Assembly: GCA_026826555.1 (NCBI GenBank)
Contig: JAKSZT010054324.1
Location: 9,009,438-9,073,437 of the forward strand
Reading direction: 5' to 3'
DNA length: 64,000 nt
Source of the DNA: Tolypeutes matacus
Taxonomy: Eukaryota; Chordata; Mammalia; Cingulata; Chlamyphoridae
In this document: positions 60,966 through 64,000 of the stretch, piece after piece
How positions within the stretch are numbered: the stretch's first letter is position 1
How the letters are laid out: the number at the start of each line of letters is the position of its first letter
Made by a program: the position numbers and the translations under genes
The notes under the pieces: model-generated
Database searches by the model: none
Told to the model about the DNA's origin: nothing
The model's input: the letters and a program-made list of their open reading frames with translations, nothing else

Positions 60966-61167
60966 GCTGTAAAGATAGTCTTGATAAGGGTGAGATGAGG
61001 GATTAGGGAGGGTTGCCCTGATGATGTTTTCAGCTCAATTCTCCCTCTTCATCTAAAAAGCCAACCATCAGCCCTCCAGAGCTGTAAGAAATGGAAGCAC
61101 TTTTCACTGTTACTTCCTTGAAGAAGGGAAATGACTTGCGTTCCCAGAGACTACCCCTCTAGGACAA

Positions 61168-61350
61168 CAGTTCTCAACCTTCTGGTGCACCAGAATCATA
61201 GAGAGTATTTATTAAAATTCCTGATACCAGGAAACAATCCAGGAATTCTGTACAATAAGAAATGCTTGTGGCCCAGAGACCTCCCTTCGAACAGGTGCTG
61301 AGGTGATTTAAAGTAGGTAGTCCTGGGACCTCACTGAAAAGCAGTGCTCT
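61168..61350 (+). mobile_element. MER5-like hAT element
   Basis: It opens with 'cagttctcaaccttctggtg' and continues 'accagaatcata'. It has the central 'aggaattctgtacaataaga' block and ends 'gcagtgctctg', as MER5-type elements do. Confidence 0.75.
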
Positions 61351-62185
61351 GGGATTAAATCAGCATATTGCGTTGAGCCTGCAGAATTTCTAAAAATCCA
61401 AATAGAAGTTTGAGTGAGATTGAAGATCAACTGTTACTTTAAGGGGATTATTTATTTGGAATTATTTAGCACTGCTTACCAACGCAAAACCTTTGGGCAA
61501 ATATCACAGTTCAATTCTTAAGAATAAAATCAACAACAAAAGAAACACTCCTTTTGAATATATTCGTATGTATGTATGTATGTATGTAGCATGTGAGCAT
61601 TGATCTCAACAGTTTCAAGTTTCCTTGAAAGAACCTTCTGTCTATTTTTATCTAATGCTGCTTGACTATACATGATAACATCAAATATTTGCCTATTGTT
61701 ACAGAAAGAATAATGAATTGTGTTTCCTATAACCCAGAGAGAGCTAACCTTGCTTTATTCAAACAATATTCTTCATGTGTTCAAGAAAGTTCTACTTTGA
61801 TAAAAGTATTTGTTCTCAGTTCTCTATCTGTTCTTTATGTTTTATCTAATTATCTCCAAAATAATTTAAAATTTGTATAAAAGCCTTCATCAAATGCTCA
61901 TTGAGGAAAACTGATATATTGCTTATGCTGTACATTTTGAACTAATTTGAATAATAAATAACTCTTTCAATTTGCCAAAAAAAAATATTCTACTGCACTT
62001 CACAGAATTCATCTAATAAACATTGCCATATATTAATAATAAAGCAAATTTATGCATTTATAGCCCCTTCATAGATGAAGCTGGGGGGAGCGTTTCTATT
62101 TTCACAGGCCACAAAGAAAGGCAATATTATAATTGTAATTAAATTGATTCTGTGCTCAAACCACTGGAATATGTCTTGCTTTGGA
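61351..62185. other. AT-rich unique sequence before the CpG-rich block
   Basis: A GTAT microsatellite and nothing else supported. The change to the GC-rich block at about 62.2 kb is abrupt, as at an insertion edge. Confidence 0.45.
61566..61588. repeat. (GTAT)n microsatellite
   Basis: Five to six uninterrupted units. Confidence 0.95.
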
Positions 62186-62360
62186 GCAAAAGAATCTTCA
62201 GCTCTCCCATTTGGGGTTGGGGGTGGATCCACAGGTGACAAACAGTTCAGTCCCTTTGGCCAAAAGTGCTTGCTGTTACCCAGATAGGCTGTGGAGACAC
62301 CAGATCCCTCCTATCTTATTAGGAGATTGGGGTGGAATCACAGGCATTCAACAGTCTAGT
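62186..62360 (+). repeat. Degenerate tandem repeat, period about 109 bp
   Basis: 'ggtggatccacaggtgacaa' at 62222, followed by 'acagttcagtcc', recurs as 'ggtggaatcacaggcattca' at 62331, followed by 'acagtctagtca'. It sits at the 5' edge of the CpG-rich block. It recalls the repeated monomers of some L1 5' UTRs but could be a local duplication. Confidence 0.45.
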
Positions 62361-64000
62361 CACAAGCTCCCAGAGCAAGGCGGATTGGGGACGGGGTCCT
62401 GCCCGGGGGTCTGTGCTGTGCACACGTGGAGTGAGAGGCTTGGGACATCTATCTGCGCAGGTCGGCGGTGTGGACCGAACGGTGGAGATTCGTGAGTTTT
62501 GAGGCTGCCGGTGGAGGTTGGCACAGGCGGCTGAGCCCCGCGGTTAGGGAAAAAAAACAAAACGGCCATTTTGAGCCGCGGGCGGGGCGAAAAAGTTTTA
62601 TTTTCTGGGGATCTGGCTGCCTGGCACCCCTTGGACCTTGTGTGAACAGAGCAAACGAGCTAGTCAGCACCCGGTGAACCGGAGGGGGGATTTTGGTCGG
62701 GCAACGCAGCTGATTTCCCTAGCCACCCAGGGATAAGACCCGGGCCGCTGCGGAGCCAGGAGGAAGGGACACTTCCCAAAAAAGGGAGGGTTCGGTTGGA
62801 AGACAGGGAAGGGTATTTTATATTTTTAGACATTGATCTGGCTGCCTGCACTGCCCCATAGCTTTGGGGAGCAGATAAGCCGACCTGAAGCAGCATTAGG
62901 CTGAGAGCAGACGCGAATCTGCACTCAAACTGATTTACTGAGCAGCCCGGTGACGCTGGAGCTCGGCGCCAGAAGGGGCGGAATCCGCCCTCTGTAGCAC
63001 TCCTCACTGACTAACATCAGAGCTTCAGCTAACCTGGGGAGTCCGGAAAGTGGGACGTGCTTTATTAATTTCCACGGGCCCAGCTAGGGTCCCTTCCGTA
63101 AGGGGGTTGGTCTAGAGGAGGAATTATTTTGGGTCCTGCATTTGGCTAAAAAAATAAAATAAAATAAAAAAGTGAGGTCACCTCAACAAATGAAAAATAA
63201 ATTCTTTTTAATTTAGTTTAATAGCTAAAAGCTGCTTCAGGACCTGCATATAGAACCCTGTGGGGAAATTCATTGATAAACACAAGTAGGCAGGAAGGAT
63301 CCACGTGGACCCTAGGGGAATCATTGACCCCCCTTAGCTCTGTTTGACTGCTTGCCTGTGTGGATCTTTGATTTCTCTCTGTTACTTTCTGGTCTATTGC
63401 TATTATTCCCGTTTTCCTCCCCCCTTCCTTTTTCCTTCTATTTTTTTTTTTTTTTTAAATAGGTGCTGCCAGCTGGTCGCTTATTTGCTGGGCTTCTTAT
63501 TCAGTAATTTCCCACTTGCTGTATATATTGATTCTGTATTACAAACTATCACTTATCCTTCCTGCATCTTTCTGCCTTCTGTTTTCTGTTGTGGCTCTTA
63601 GAGACAACATTTTTTCATAGGCCCACAACTTCAGGGTGTCAATTTCTATCCCAACTATTTTGTTTTCTTCTTCTTTTTTCTTTTTTTTTTTTTTATTAGT
63701 ATTAACTTTTTCCTTTCAGACCTTTCTCTACTATTTCTCTCCCTCCTCATAATTCTAGCCTTCTAAATCACTATATATATATATATATATTCCTCCATTT
63801 GTTTTCCCAGTCCATTGGAGGAACTCCATATTTTTTCCTAGTACTCTACACTGCCTACTCAAGTTAAATATTCATCTCATTAAGTCTCATTTTGCCCCTC
63901 TTCTAACTTTTATCAATATTTCTATTATCCTTCTGCCTTCCTGACATCTTTTGATTCCTCTGGCCCTAACCTTTTGCCTTCAAGGGAACATAGAAAGAAG
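62360..64000 (+). promoter_or_regulatory. CpG-rich block and pyrimidine tract: L1 5' UTR or host promoter
   Basis: From about 62370 to 63070 the sequence turns GC-rich with dozens of CpGs, unlike the rest of the window. It contains GC boxes (gggcggggc at about 62580; ggggcgg at about 62974), an E-box CACGTG near 62420 and CGGCCATTTTG (62563-62573). The complement of that last motif is one base from the YY1 site of L1 promoters. From about 63340 the plus strand becomes T/C-rich with T-runs, as late L1 5' UTRs do. No long open frame follows before the window ends. The best guess is the 5' UTR of a relatively young plus-strand L1 whose ORFs lie beyond 64000. The alternative is a host CpG-island promoter. 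Confidence 0.45.
63772..63790. repeat. (TA)n microsatellite
   Basis: About nine uninterrupted units. Confidence 0.9.

Noticed and set aside
63173..63185. TGAGGTCACCTCA near-palindrome as a nuclear-receptor site
   Set aside because: Short and expected by chance at this scale; no supporting context.

Overview
The window is vertebrate nuclear DNA, almost certainly from an armadillo (Cingulata, most likely Dasypus). The diagnostic feature is a dimeric tRNA-derived SINE with the start 'gggaagcagatgtggctcaa', the DAS family. It occurs in five places, most copies with an A-tail and flanking target-site duplications (TSDs). The background of MIR, L2, L3/CR1, MaLR (MLT1) and old L1M fragments is that of any placental mammal. 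No Alu or rodent B1/B2 is present. The species call rests on my recognition of the SINE, not on a search.

No complete protein-coding gene is visible. The reading frames are short, and the longest ones fall inside transposon relics. The only host coding feature I would defend is one candidate internal exon on the minus strand (6644-6764). It has a consensus acceptor and donor and a single open frame; I do not recognise the protein. If it is real, much of the window is intron of a minus-strand gene.

Layout. 0-14.5 kb: old repeats, two copies of an unclassified retroposon (about 1.35-2.21 kb and 12.57-13.49 kb), the candidate exon, and an L1M fragment split by a hAT element. 14.5-35 kb: mostly unique AT-rich sequence with MIR/L2 fragments, a tandem pair of DAS SINEs (16.76-17.53 kb), an antisense DAS SINE (26.65-26.96 kb), a tail-only micro-insertion (27.1 kb) and a 110-bp inverted-repeat element (31.9 kb). 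35.1-43.6 kb: a four-layer nest. A MaLR LTR is split by an almost full-length dead L1 (35330-43218, 12-bp TSD), and that L1 is itself interrupted by a DAS SINE in ORF1 and by the third unclassified retroposon in ORF2. 43.6-62.1 kb: more old LTRs, L1, L2 and MIR, with a candidate CTCF site near 51.6 kb. 62.2-64 kb: an abrupt GC- and CpG-rich block running into a pyrimidine-rich tract. It could be the 5' UTR/promoter of a younger L1 whose coding part lies beyond the window, or a host promoter.

Nothing here forms a gene system or operon. The interest lies in the retroposon history (a chimeric family with one clean TSD, a possible 3' transduction, a tail-only insertion), the CpG-rich end block and the orphan exon.
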